From contig NC_088305.1 in NCBI RefSeq assembly GCF_032854445.1, positions 21,864,955 through 21,928,954 on the forward strand: a stretch of 64,000 nucleotides of DNA, in the 5' to 3' direction. How positions within the stretch are numbered: position 1 is the first letter of the stretch; the number at the start of each line of letters is the position of its first letter. Source of the DNA: Liolophura sinensis (taxonomy: Eukaryota; Mollusca; Polyplacophora; Chitonida; Chitonidae). The translations under genes and the position numbers were made by a program. A model generated the notes under the pieces. That model saw nothing but the letters and a program-made list of their open reading frames with translations, ran no database searches and had not been told where the DNA came from. This document shows positions 21,699 to 33,143 of the stretch, piece by piece.

Positions 21699-22097
21699 CG
21701 TTTCCCCGATAAGAGCCTTGGCAGGGTCGGCGTCCCCCTCTTGCCAGGCTTGGGTGACGGCGTCCGCGAAGAATTGGAAGGCTCGCTCGGGCATGTACTC
21801 CATCACTTGGTAGACGCGGGTCACTACCATCTCGTGGGCGAGATATCACTGGAGCGAGGGTTTGGCCAGCAGAATTTCGCTACCGAACATGCTCCCGATC
21901 AGCATACGCCTGGAACCGGGCATGATGTCATTTACTTCCGCTAAATCCTCCATGGTGGGGCTTATGTCCTCCCGGCTCACATCGATGTTTTAAAGATGGG
22001 TGAACATTCCGCAAAGTCCGCTTTGAGATGCCCCGGCACGTGGATGTCGCACCAACTGGTATCCCTGGGAGCGTTTACTTCCCGGCACAAGTCTTGT

Positions 22098-22113
22098 GGG
22101 GGGGGGGGGGGGG
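22098..22113 (+). repeat. Poly-G tract (16 G)
   Basis: Uninterrupted run of 16 G on the plus strand inside PolB copy 1. The matching place in copy 2 (about 54412) has only five G, while copy 2 has its own 18-G run elsewhere. Confidence 0.9.
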
Positions 22114-25100
22114 TCAACCCCCACCGGTCGTTGTAGCGCAGCTTCCCCTGGCGTGGGTGATTCATGTCACAGCCGTGGTAGTGGTAATAGCAACGGTGGA
22201 ACTGGAAGGCGGTGGGACGTCCGTCGATGTTGGCAAACCGGTCTACGAGGAGTTGTCGATCACCGACCCGCTTCTCGGTATGGTTCAGCCGATGACGGAT
22301 GGGTACCCCCAGCTGGTGCGACTGCCAGTCCAGTCATTTTTCAGCCAGACGCGTGGCGGTGCCGGAGGGGATGAACGTCTCCCCGTCACGTTGCCATCGG
22401 ATGTAGTGACCTGCCGGCATGGGTGAGGCAAGGCTGGCCAAGTACAACGCGTTTGCCATCGAACCCCACGATCCGCTGGGAGAGTTTACCTAACTATATA
22501 CGGGTCACGCCTCGTTCGTGGTACCGATGAAAGATAATGCTCGGTCCACCCACGATGTTTTTCTTTAAGCAGTCGTGTATGTCTGTCTTTCTCACCGACG
22601 AGGGTGAATACGGAGCGCAGATCATGAAACAAGTAGCGGAGTGTGAGCCCTGGTATACTAATACAGTCTTTGAAGATGTCGACGTGCATGGTTTTGGTAC
22701 ACCACCACCATGTTCGCCGCCGCCTCCATGAAGGGGATGACGACTAGGTTATTATACCACCGCAGCAAGTTTTTTACGGTACGCATGCCGTGCTGCCGTC
22801 ACACCTCCTTTAGGGTCTTGTAGTCAGCATCCGTGCACGGCTGGTGGGTGAGATCGTTATCGAAAGCGTGGCGGGGTGGAAATGCCGTTTCCTCCAGACG
22901 GGCGAGGGAGTCTATGTAGCTGTAACAAAATTTCCCTTTGGTGACGCCACAGTCGTAAGCTTTCACCCACTTTCAGGTAACTGTAATTACGGGCCAGGTA
23001 ATTTCGAATGTCCAGAAATTTCAGCTGCGGCGCGCTGAATATAAGCGTCAAGTCCGACATTGATATACCATTCGTAGTCCGTAAAGGGTATTCCAAGTTG
23101 ATAATCACAAGATCCATTTCCAAAACAACGATTAACACTAACTCCCAAAGACAAAGGCATGTAAGAAATTATACAAATAAGAAATAAAGCCGGTAACACA
23201 CAAGAGAGAAGCAGTCATCAGTTTTCAATGATGCCGGGCAGACAATGAATACTCCAGGCATGAATTCCATATCAAAGTTCAAATTCGTAGTCCGTGTGGA
23301 CCATGTGGTCCGTGAAGGCCATGTGGTTATTCTTACGCTTAATAACGTACTCCAAGTCACCGCCCTTGACCAGGTGGGGGTAAAGCTGTTGCTTGATCAA
23401 GTTCAGGTCGTAGTTACCCGTGTTGAAGCCGAGGACGGGAAGCTGGTTGATATAGGCGACGAATTTGTCCCGCACCCGCCGAGTGTAAGACGGTTAGGTA
23501 TCGTTGGGATCGAGGCGTTCGTTTAACTCGTCCAGGATGTAGGCATAACGCTCGGTGAGATAGGCGCTACTGGTCTCGCTACCAGGTATTTAGGTAAGCC
23601 ATCATCCGCTCGACAAGCGCGTGGAGATGAAGCACACGGGCTGGTCGTAGTCCGGTACACTGGAGTTCCCGCTGACACTCATGGGGATGTGTTGGGACGC
23701 CCATGCCGTTGAGGCGGTCCACAGGGGCCAAGTAAGCTTCGAAGTCGTAATATGCTCGGTATGGGAATATTCCGTCATCACCTTCCCGCAGGTAAATGCC
23801 CATGTCCGCCAACACTTTGAAAATAGTGGGTTGATTGTGGAATACACCCCCGGGTACTTTCGGCGAACGGCGTCGGTGTACGTTTGACCGTGCCGTCGTA
23901 ATTTCCATAGCGTATTAAAACTCTTAACGTAACGACTCGTGTTTTTGATGTAGCTGAAATGCAGGTTTAACCGCATGGTGGGTGAAGTACAGCGCTCGTC
24001 TAACGCTTCCAGGATGTAAGCATAACGCTCGTGGAGAGAGGCGCTACTGATCTCGCTGATTTCGTTGAGGTAAGCCATCATTTGCTCGACGAGTGCCTGG
24101 GGATCGCGGGTGGAGATGAAACACACGGGCTGGTCGTAGTCCGGTACATTAGAGTTTACGCTGACACTCATGGGGATGTGTTGGGCCGTCCATTCCGTCG
24201 ACCCAGTCGCCGCGTCGTCCACCGCGTTCACCGGGGCTAAGTACGCCTCGAAGTCGTAACACGCTCAGTACGGAAAGATGCCATCATGACCGTCCTGGAG
24301 TTCGATCCCCATGTCCGCCAACGTTTCGAAAATGGTGGGCTGATTGCGGAATACACCCCCCGGGTACTTTCGTCGAATGGCGTCGGTGCACGTTTGACCG
24401 TGCCGTCGTTACTCCCGCAGTGTATGAAAACTCTTATGGCACACCTGGCAGGTTAAAGACCGAGCATAACGACCCATGTCTTTGATGTAGCTGAAATGCC
24501 GCTGGTACAGGTTTAACCGCAGGGTAGGGGGAGGATAGCGCTCGGCACTGCGATGGATGAGTTGCGCCGAGTACGACTTGTCCACGGGGACGAGCTGGTA
24601 CACTTGGATGTTCACGTTAGGCTTTCCACCATGTCCAGCGCACTGAGAGGTACCCCGCGGAAATGCCTCGGGTCCATCTCCGCCGCCTCCAGATACATGC
24701 TGTGGTAAAGGCGAGCCGGGTTTTCGCATCAGGCATCTAAACAAACATAAATAGTCCTTGTAAGGTCCATGAGCTCCCCCCCACCAACGTGTGCAGCCCC
24801 TTGTTCTCCGCTAGGTAAAGCGGCAACGCTATCCCACCCTCACCCGATGGGTTAATGGGGAAGTTTGTGCACAAAAAAAACAACACGTTGGTGAGGAGGT
24901 CCACGACCCATTTCGTATCGGGCCGTTGTTTTCGCGCCCAGGCGAGTGGATCTTGGCTGGGGAGATGCTGGGTAAGAAGTTCATGCAGGTCTGCCTGACT
25001 CGCCACGCGGTTCGGCGCGTCGAGTACCCGGGTGTTGTTGGTGCTTGGGTAATAATACTGCACCTGCCCCGTCTCCTTGTGGCGCAGGATATACCCGAAG

Positions 25101-25479
25101 CTATAGTTGACGGTGAAGGCAGTCGGCTGGTCCTCGTAAATCGCGTCCAGATAGGTGGGGATGGCTTCAAGATCGCTAAGCAGGTAATTGTAACAGTCTT
25201 GTACCGGCTTGTCGCGATGAAAATAGGTCCGCATCAACCGCCAATGCTGCCGATACAACTCCCGCAAATCACTCTCACCGCTAGATAAGAGATCATCGCG
25301 GGGTTGGGTTGGGTCGGGTTGGAACTGGCTCGCGGGGATCCCCCACTTTTCTTTGACTCCTCCGCCTCTAGACTTGCTCCACTCGAGCTGGCTTTGTTTG
25401 CGGTGATGGTGGTGGTGGGAAAAGCTGGTCTATGTAACACAGAGGCGTGTCGAATAATATCCCAAGTAGAGTCTAGCAT

Positions 25480-26563
25480 AGTGGAGTACAGAACCGTACA
25501 TTATAACTGTAGCACAGTATAACTATAGTGCAGTATATTTATTTATTCAATTCTTGTATGTATAACTATAGAAGAGTAGAATATAAGGGTCATTCTACCG
25601 TAAGGGTATATTTTAGTCTGGCCAATAGTTCATAATTTTTAGCTGAAGGAACTGATTGAACTTCATTTCCCTGATTTGTATATATTTACTCATTCATATG
25701 CCACAATGTGCAACATCAAACTCCATATCTAGTGATTTTTTACAAACTTTCCTTCCGCTTGAGATCAAAACTCTGTCAACAAGGTTACCGACAAACTTCT
25801 ACCTGAGAGAATGCCCAACGTCGATAGTGCATATTTACATACCCTATGATGTTAATAATTAAGTGTCCTTAGCACGATAACATATGATAATGTAACCGGG
25901 ATTTTGGATGGTTTTGATATTTTGACTATTTATACCCAATTCAGGACCCCAAACACAATATATGCACCCAGTTAATGCACTCAGAAGGCATACAATGTCA
26001 ATTCTGACAAAGATGTTTATACAAACAAAGAAGTGTACGGAGCCGCTGTAAATGACACCAGAGCGTTCAATGTGCGCTTATGCATTAGTATTGAATAAGC
26101 GTTTTATGTGTGGTAACGTAGCGGACAGCTCTGGTAACATAGTTGACACCGGTAACGTTGTTGACAAAAGTAACACAGTACCTGTGTGTGGAGACCAAAA
26201 TCTGTTTTTCTTACCCAACAGATTTCAACATACAACAGGTTATTGATTTGATTGGTTGTTGTTTTACACCACAACAAGAATTTTTCACGGAGTCTCACAT
26301 GATAGCGACCAGTGTATCTGGAAAGTGAAGTTATGAACCACACGTTATGTGCAATGGACCTTGTTAAAGTACAACTCCACGTACAGCCACATGCAGAGCA
26401 GCGCCAACACATACATGTATATTGCGATTCAGGCCCAAAAAATATTTTAAGCAGAGGAACTTTGGACACTGAAACTGCGATCTTGTTCATGGTGGGAGTC
26501 TTCCAAACATTATAACACCGGTTAACATCGAAACGATATAAAAATAGCAGAATTCTGCATTGA
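25480..26563. other. Polinton 1 flank and left end of Sola-like element
   Basis: 25480-25586 is AT-rich sequence next to the PolB N-terminus. The Sola-like element begins at 25587. Its left subterminal part is gene-free and carries three GGTAACRTNGTTGAC-type 15-mers (26112-26126, 26133-26147, 26151-26165). Confidence 0.6.
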
Positions 26564-26924
26564 ATGAATGAATGCTTAGGGTTAACGTCGTACCAACAAT
26601 ATTTCAGTCACATGACGACGAGGAGTCATTAGGGTGTGTGCACATGTTATGTACCTCCTTGTTGCAGGGCGGATTTCCACCGCTCTTTTATAAGGTGCTG
26701 TGTCACCGAGATGACTTGTCAAAGGCACCCAACAAACCCTCTCATCTGAACCATTATACTGGTAAGGCCAACCAGTCGTTTCACTATCCCCTAAATGCCG
26801 GGCGTTTGGCAAGGAAGCTGCACCTACCTCTTTTAAGGTCTTAGGTGTGACCTGACAGAGGTTTGATCCTGGATCTCCCGGACCTGAAGCGAGCGCCCTT
26901 ACCAACTGAGCTATCGGGGTTGGT
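26564..26924 (-). mobile_element. tRNA-derived SINE, full length, minus strand
   Basis: 361 bp flanked by exact 13-bp duplications AATTCTGCATTGA (26551-26563 and 26925-26937). Read on the minus strand, the head has an A-box-like TAGCTCAGTTGGTAAGGGCG and a B-box-like GGATCAAACC, as in a tRNA gene but without a good acceptor stem. The body holds GGAGGTACATAACATGTG. The tail has CTGAAATATTGTTGG, ACGTTAACCC and an (ATTC)n run. The tail resembles the 3' end of the LINE family at 10937-16804. Pol III transcription from the internal boxes is expected. Confidence 0.88.
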
Positions 26925-27081
26925 AATTCTGCATTGAGGTTTCACTCATTTGAAGAGAATAAAAGAGAGTCTTCATTTAATCTGTAGGTTACACATACTT
27001 TATTTCTGGCCAAAGACGACTTGTGCAACTTTACTAACACATTCAGAAAGAATTCAGATAAACTTATTAATAAATCATTGA

Positions 27082-29765
27082 TCAATTTATCTTTGACCAG
27101 ATTTCTTTAACAATCTGCAGGTGACGTGTGCCAATTTTACACGGTTCGGGAATGGTGCAGATTACGTCCTCGTGGCGATACCAGACGACATCGTCAAACC
27201 TTGACCAGAAGAATCTGTTTTCCCCAACTGCCGACATGCTCTTCACTTCCACATCCTCCTCATCCACACCTGTCACAATGCCCGGGTAATATTTCCCATC
27301 GTACATATACTTTACCACACACCATTTTCCGATAACGTCAGGGTCGGTGATGTCGAGAGGAGTCAGGCCGGTGTATGAGGGCTCATGAGTCGGTTGTTGA
27401 GTAGTCATTTCAGATGTCGGAAACACAAACTCTTTGGCATCATAACAAGAACAGCGTAAGGTGTCTGGATGGCTACAGAAGCAACTTATCTGTCTGTAAT
27501 ACATTGACCCCATCTTTGTTGTACATATTTGATGAATGCCCATTGTACCAGGAACGGTTACTATGTTCTCGGGAAGCATCTTTGTAGCATTGGTAACAGA
27601 AGAACTGTCAGTGAAAAACATTTTCACTTTGGTTTCTGACTGCGTTAGTTCACCAAACATTTTTTTAGCATCAAGGATATCTATGCCGGCATTAACAAGG
27701 CGATCTGCTGCTCTTTTGATGGACCCACCTACTCCATCAGGGGCGCCCTTACCGTGCCCAGCTTCTAAGAAATTCCACGTTGCTGATGAGAAACCGTGCT
27801 GGTATATTTTGGTACAGAAAAGGAAAAAGTTTTTCTTTTGTCTGTACTGGGTGGACGGGCCATCGCTGTAGAAGTGCAACGTGTCTACCTTTGGGAACTT
27901 GGTTTTAATGTACTGAAAAACAGGCTCTAGGTATGTCCAGATTGCAGGTGGGTCATGTTGCAGCGATGGGGACATAGTGCACATAGCTATTGCCTCTGGA
28001 GTGTTTCCTACCTGAAGCACCACGTCATGTAAGGTAACTTGCTGGTGTGAGGCTCCAAAGTTTGCTGACTGTATTTCTGTGGCATATTGACAAAGATAAT
28101 TTTCAGCGAAAACAAGCTGGATTATGCATTCATTACCCTTAAGGTTTTCCTTCAACTGTTGTAGAGAGGCAAACTGGTGACGTATGTTAAATAAATGGCG
28201 CTGAAATTGCTTCATCTGTTTCTGGAACAAATTAACCACATCCACGAGTCTTTCTGAAATTTTATCCTTTGACTTCACCCCCTGTTCCTTCACTTCCGAG
28301 GACTTCAGCACTCTCTCTGTCTTTTTGGAAACCCATTGCCAGTATTCTACCTGTTGTAACTCATCATAGTTTTCTTCCACTGGAACTTGAACCGAGACGC
28401 ATGATGCACACTCGCCGTACATGCACGCCCTTTGATTTCTGTCTCAAGCCATGTTGTCTGCCATTTGACATAAGTCGGATGTTTGTAAAAGTTTTAAGTC
28501 ACGCAATTTTTGGACAAGTAGGTTCAAGTTTTCATGTGTTTTACACAGACAGGTTTCTCTGTCCTTTGAGGACGGTATAATTACCCAAAACGGTCGCAAC
28601 CGACAGAAGAGAGAATATGATATCTTCATGTTTGGGCTCTCTGAAAGAAATTTCATGTGAAGCACCTTCAAGCTGTCGCATAGAAAGCGTTTCTGCATTT
28701 TCTGCTTATTTCGGGTTTTTGTCTCCTTTTTCCCAGCAGTTATACGTGATACGTCATCCCGGATGTAAAAGGATCGAACACGTGATGCCAACTTTGAGGC
28801 CCACGCTGCCATCTTCCGTTTCTTAAAATCAAAAGGGTCTGCATTACACGTGGAGCCAGTGACTAGATGTTTCCATCTTCTTTGGGAAAAGCCAAAAGTT
28901 TCTTCCGCAAATTTCTGGAATCGATACTGTTTGACTATTTTCCCAGTCAAAAGTCGTGCCACCATTTGTTTCCTCCTCTCATGATGCGACGCCTTGTATT
29001 TGGCTTTCAGGTCGCTGACTAGGGCAAAGTGGAAATTTAATGTTTGTCTGACATATTTCCCAACATGAAAGTTCCTTAGTAACTGACGAGTTTTACTTCT
29101 AGGGCTGCCTGATGTGCGATTGAGAAGACGGTTGTATCGCTTTCTGTAGCGCTCTGCACGCCTGTTCTCCTGCTGTAATGCTTCTGTCAAGTCTTTCATG
29201 TCCTTAGAGCGTTTAGCCCGAGCCCTTCGCCTTCTAAGTCCACTTTCTCTTCTGAAACACAACCATGAGAAATAATTCTTTAGCTTTTGTGCGCACATAT
29301 ATACTAAAACTCTGACTGTAACAAAATCAAGAATTCATTTCGGATTGCCATATCTGCCATTTGTCAGCTTTTGTAATACACACGTTGGGCCTATCTCACA
29401 GGAAGACAATACAACTTAATCAGCTACACATACCTGCCGTTTCCATTATCGTCAGGGCTGCATGGAGGGGTCATAATATTTCGTGCTGACTTCTGCGTTG
29501 ACCTATGAGTTTGTTGTTTTTTTCTCCAGTACTTTCGTCTATTTCGCCTCTCCCTGTCAGTCAACTGATCAACAATCAGTCTGGATGCTGACTTTCCTTT
29601 GCCATCTCCGTCTTTCCTTCTGTAAGAAGTTATTTCTGCGCTCAGGCTCAGCATCTCGACGTTGTCTATATCGACGCTGTTTTTCTGCAGCAGATAGAGG
29701 CATATTCCTTCCGTATATGCTTCTTGAAAAGTTCTTCTGCAACAAAAGTGACTTTTATGACGCAC
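27082..29765 (-). pseudogene. Sola-like transposase, one premature stop
   Basis: Exon A 29765-29434 and exon B 29251-27082, joined by GT-AG in matching phase, give 834 codons. The only defect is TGA at 28446-28444, after DLCQMADNMA; the frame continues for seven codons to MYGECASCVSV and on to the normal end. Conserved blocks: a basic N-terminal region with a coiled-coil-like stretch (EALQQENRRAERYRKRYNR), CLCKTHENLNLL, the acidic LHFYSDGPSTQYRQKKNFFL, and FLEAGHGKGAPDGVGGSIKR. A C-terminal segment (WCVVKYMYDGKYYPGIVTGV) looks Tudor/chromo-like. Exon A may start later, since TTTTGTTGCAG at about 29743-29733 could be an acceptor. Superfamily placement is tentative. Confidence 0.75.
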
Positions 29766-29815
29766 TGCTCTGATAATAAATAAATAATAAATAGTATTAG
29801 CTTTTAATCTAAAAT

Positions 29816-30180
29816 GTCAACAACGTTACCATATGTCACCCACGTTACCAGGTACAGGGTAACGTATTTGACAGTAACGTTGCTGACAGAACTGCACAAA
29901 AACAACAACTCCGTGCTGTACACAGATAATGGAAGTTACTATTTCAGGTAAAACCTTTGATTAGCAAAATATCATGGTAACATAGTTGACATATTTAAGT
30001 GACAGACCATTTAGGTTGAGCCATTAATCAACAGTTTTTGGCGAAAAATGCATAGAAACTTACCAAACCTGACTTTGAAGATCAGCAATTTCCCGCCTTT
30101 GCCCTGGGGGATCTGGTTGTCATCAAGGGCATGTAACTCTTGTTAAGCTCACCAGAAAGTGTCATGGTAACGTAGTTCAC
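29816..30180. repeat. Right subterminal 15-mer cluster of the Sola-like element
   Basis: Six copies of a motif related to GGTAACGTTGTTGAC: minus at 29816-29830 and 29835-29849; plus at 29858-29872, 29873-29887, 29976-29990 and 30166-30180. The copy at 29816-29830 is the exact reverse complement of the one at 26151-26165. Their place beside both ends and outside the gene suggests transposase binding sites. The interval 29766-30492 holds no gene. Confidence 0.8.
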
Positions 30181-30496
30181 ACAGCACTAAGGGACATTAT
30201 TTTCACAGGCTGTACTTAATGCATTTGTACATATTCAACGTAGTTTTCTTATTACATATATTATTCAATGCTAACGGCAACAACTGATTTTGCCTGGAGA
30301 TAGAAATTCCACAAAAAAAGAGCATTTTAAGTAATGTTTTAATACAAAACTCACTGTGGGACATGCCATTTTACCTTATTGTCTTGTATTTCATACCCCT
30401 GCAAATCTTCATTCTCATATTGAAGAAAATAGTCTTGTTTAGCGCTGTCTGAGCCTTAGGATATAAAATATACTGTTGTGGTAGAATGACCCATAA

Positions 30497-32943
30497 CTAC
30501 AGTAGAGTCACATTTCGTTTAAACATGTGGGCGTAGATAAACCATATAGCGCCAAATGCTGGTTTCCGTCTATAGCCATGTCAACAGGCTGCCCAGAGTT
30601 ATTCCCCCTGAAAATCTTTTCCACAAATCGTATTGCTGATTCTGAGGTACGAAATACGGCATGGGTTTATACTGCATCGTATGATAAATACATCAGTTTT
30701 AGTCGACGGCCTTCAGGTCTAACCAAATCAACCAAATCAAGAGATTATGACCACAAAAACGGGTTAGGTAAACATATAGGTAAAAAAATAAGCTTATAAC
30801 TTGGAAGCGTACGGTTATATAACATTCGCTGTGCCACTGCGCAAGCAATTTACCAGGAAATCCCAAGTATCGAAAATTGAACCATTCATAGTACAAAACT
30901 GGACAGCTGAAAATGACACAAATCCAATCTACTTTCACTGACATCGATTTGACAACAGGCATTGTCCTATGCAATATTTTTTTTTTTGCGAGACGAATGT
31001 CTTTACCCATCCTTTTGCAACCAAGGAAATCACGTGGTCTCTAGCATCTGATAGAATAGCCTGTCACGTCACACAATTATCTGTTGGCATCGGGAGTCAT
31101 ACCTTTTTATGTATGTGCAGAAGCGAATAGCGGCCGGTGATGACATTGCAAGCATGATGGCAAGTGGGCTTACAATAGCCCTAAAGCCTTATCAGCGATG
31201 TCCCCATAATTATTACTTTCTTCAATTTTACATCAATCCTTTTAAACAAGTGGGCTTCGATTAGCCATACAGCGCCAAAGGCAGTTCCCCATCTATTGCG
31301 TGTCAACAAGCGGCCCAGAGTTATTCCCCCTGAAATTCTCTGAACGAAATACGGCAAGTGTTTATACTGCATGCTTGTATGATAAATGTCAGTTTTAGTC
31401 GACGGCCTTCATCTCTAGCTTTATGTTGTACAAAAAACATCACATGAATTCTGCAAAAAAAATACCTATGCTATCTAGAAAGCTGAAAATGACACAAATC
31501 CAACGAATACACACTATCGCTGACATAGATTTGACAACAGGCATATTCCTGTGTAATATTTTTGCGGGACGAATTTCTTCATGTGGTCTCTAGCTTCTGG
31601 ATTGTCTTATAGAATAGCTTATGTCACATAATTATCTGTTAGTATCGACAGTCATACCTTTTTATGTATGTGCAGAAGCGAATAGCGGCGGGCGATGATT
31701 TAGCAAGCATTATGAAATGGGCATAGATTAGCCCTGCATCGCCATCTACGATATCCAATAATCATTGTTTTATTCAATTTTACATAACAAGACACCAAAT
31801 CCAGAGAATATGACCACAGAAACGTGTTAGGCAACATGTAGGTGAAAAAAAGTAAGCTACTTACTTATACGGAAGCATACGGTTATGTAACACTGATTCT
31901 GGATTGTCTTACAGAATAGCTTATCACGTCACACAATTGTCTGTTGGTATCAGCAGTCATACCTTTTTATGTATGTGCAAAAGCGAATAGCGGCCGGCGA
32001 TGACCTAGCGAGCATAATGGCAAGTGGGCTTAGATTAGCCATACAACGCTAACAGTAATGTCCCAATAATTATTTTATTCATTTTTACATCAATCCATTT
32101 AAAGAGGTGGGCTTCGATTAGCCATACAGTGCCAAAGGCTGTTCCACGTCTGTAGCTGTGTCAACAAGCGGCCCAGAGTTATTCCCCCTGAAATTCTCTG
32201 GACGAAATACGGCATGTGTTTATACTGCATGATCGTATGATAAATATGTCAGTTTCAGTCGATGGCCTGCATGTCTAGCGTTATGTTGTACAAAAAAAAA
32301 TCACGAGTTCTGCAAAAAACACCAAGGCTATCTGGGTGGCTAAAAATGACACAAATCCAAGGAATACACTATTGCTGACATCGATTTGACAACAGGCATT
32401 GTCCTGTGTAATATTCAAAAATAGAAAAAACAAATTTTTTTCACGTGGTTCTAGCTTCTGGATTGTCTTATAAAACAGCTTATCATGTCACACAATTATC
32501 TACTGGTATCGGTAGTCATACTTTTTCATGTATGTGCAGAAGCGAATGGCCGTGGGTGTTGACCTAGTGAGCATTATGGCAAGTGGGCTTAGAAGAGCCC
32601 TACAGCGCCATCTATGATGTCCAATAATTATTGTTTTATTCAGATTTACATAGATAAGGCACCAAATCCAGAGAATATGACCACAGGAACGTGTTAGGTA
32701 ACATATAGGTAAAAAATAAGCTAATAACTTGGAGGCATACGGTTATGTAGCACTCGCTCTGCCACTGCGAAAGCAGTTCACCAGTAAATCTCAAGTATCG
32801 AAAATTGAACCATTCATAGTACGAAATACGGCATGTGGTTATACTTCGGTGAGTGTTCGGCTATATCAACTGAGAAAGAAACTTGCCCTGTCCTTGTCCT
32901 CCTTCGTAATCCATGATGGTAGTGTCGTACTCTCCGGGTAAAC
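30497..32943. repeat. Irregular tandem repeat array, units of about 0.3-0.85 kb
   Basis: No gene. A block related to GTGGGCTTAGATTAGCCATA recurs near 30526, 31162, 31250, 31716, 32023, 32106 and 32582. Other shared blocks are CCCAGAGTTATTCCCCCTGA (30590, 31311, 32171), TTTTTATGTATGTGCAGAAG (31103, 31660, 31964, 32524), and GATTTGACAACAGGCATT (30947, 31528, 32382). Units occur as long and partial copies in one orientation, as if from repeated unequal crossover of a ~0.8-kb unit with internal deletions. Confidence 0.85.
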
Positions 32944-33143
32944 GTGGTCTGGTGTTGTCTAGTAGAAATAAGCGTCACTCTCTTGACACACCTTTTTTTT
33001 TATCCTGTCAGCGTGGACGTCAACGGAACATGCTGGTGACGTCACGCGGACTCGACGACTAACGATAAATATGTCAGGGTCCGCAACTGTTACTCACGTC
33101 GGCTTTCATGCCCCCGATCGCGGTCTAAACTGAGATTCCATAT

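Larger units (their letters stand above)
20350..25479. mobile_element. Polinton/Maverick copy 1, internally deleted
   Basis: A reduced Polinton: integrase N-terminal remnant (20350-20690), ATPase N-terminal remnant (20711-20845), then PolB on the minus strand (20949-25479). Copy 2 (42.6-58.4 kb) has the same order and orientation, but with integrase core, ATPase body, capsid-type genes and protease between these pieces. So at least two internal deletions created copy 1. Terminal repeats and a target duplication were not identified. Confidence 0.8.
20949..25479 (-). pseudogene. Polinton copy 1 protein-primed DNA polymerase B, decayed
   Basis: Replicative polymerase gene broken into many frames. 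From the N-terminus (high coordinates): MRELYRQHWRLMRTYFHRDK (25267 down), a zinc-finger segment CQVCHKSFH near 24450, an exonuclease block with YDFEAYLAP (about 23750), then polymerase motifs. Motif C, YCEMDTDSAF, is intact at about 21330-21358. The C-terminus runs to about 20949. Oddities: a ~0.5-kb tandem duplication (23522-23998 and 24000-24543), a 16-G run at 22098-22113, a 62-bp SINE fragment at 21637-21698, and many stops. Complete Polinton PolB proteins are over 1000 residues. Confidence 0.85.
25587..30492 (-). mobile_element. Sola-like DNA transposon, 4.9 kb
   Basis: Bounded by inverted ends GGGTCATTCTACC (25587-25599) and GGTAGAATGACCC (30480-30492), with further similarity inward (GTATATTTTA). 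ATAA flanks both sides (25583-25586 and 30493-30496), a 4-bp target duplication. Inside lies a two-exon transposase-like gene. Nine copies of a 15-mer related to GGTAACGTTGTTGAC sit beside it: three at 26112-26165 and six at 29816-30180. A 4-bp duplication and the HGKGAPDGVGG protein motif suggest the Sola superfamily, from memory only. A SINE is nested at 26564-26924. Confidence 0.75.

Noticed and set aside
26880-26924. tRNA gene on the minus strand
   Set aside because: A- and B-box-like sequences are present but no full cloverleaf or acceptor stem, and the piece is continuous with the SINE body and target duplications. The same holds at 59890-59946.
28444-28446. Selenocysteine or programmed readthrough at the in-frame TGA
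   Set aside because: No selenoprotein or readthrough feature is recognisable, and the gene sits in a region of decayed elements; a simple nonsense mutation is the most economical reading.
30497-32943. CRISPR-like array
   Set aside because: Units are hundreds of bases long and irregular, without short repeats and unique spacers, in animal DNA.
20350-33110. One large Polinton with the direct repeats at 19.8 and 33.1 kb as its terminal repeats
   Set aside because: Polinton termini are inverted, but these repeats are in the same orientation.
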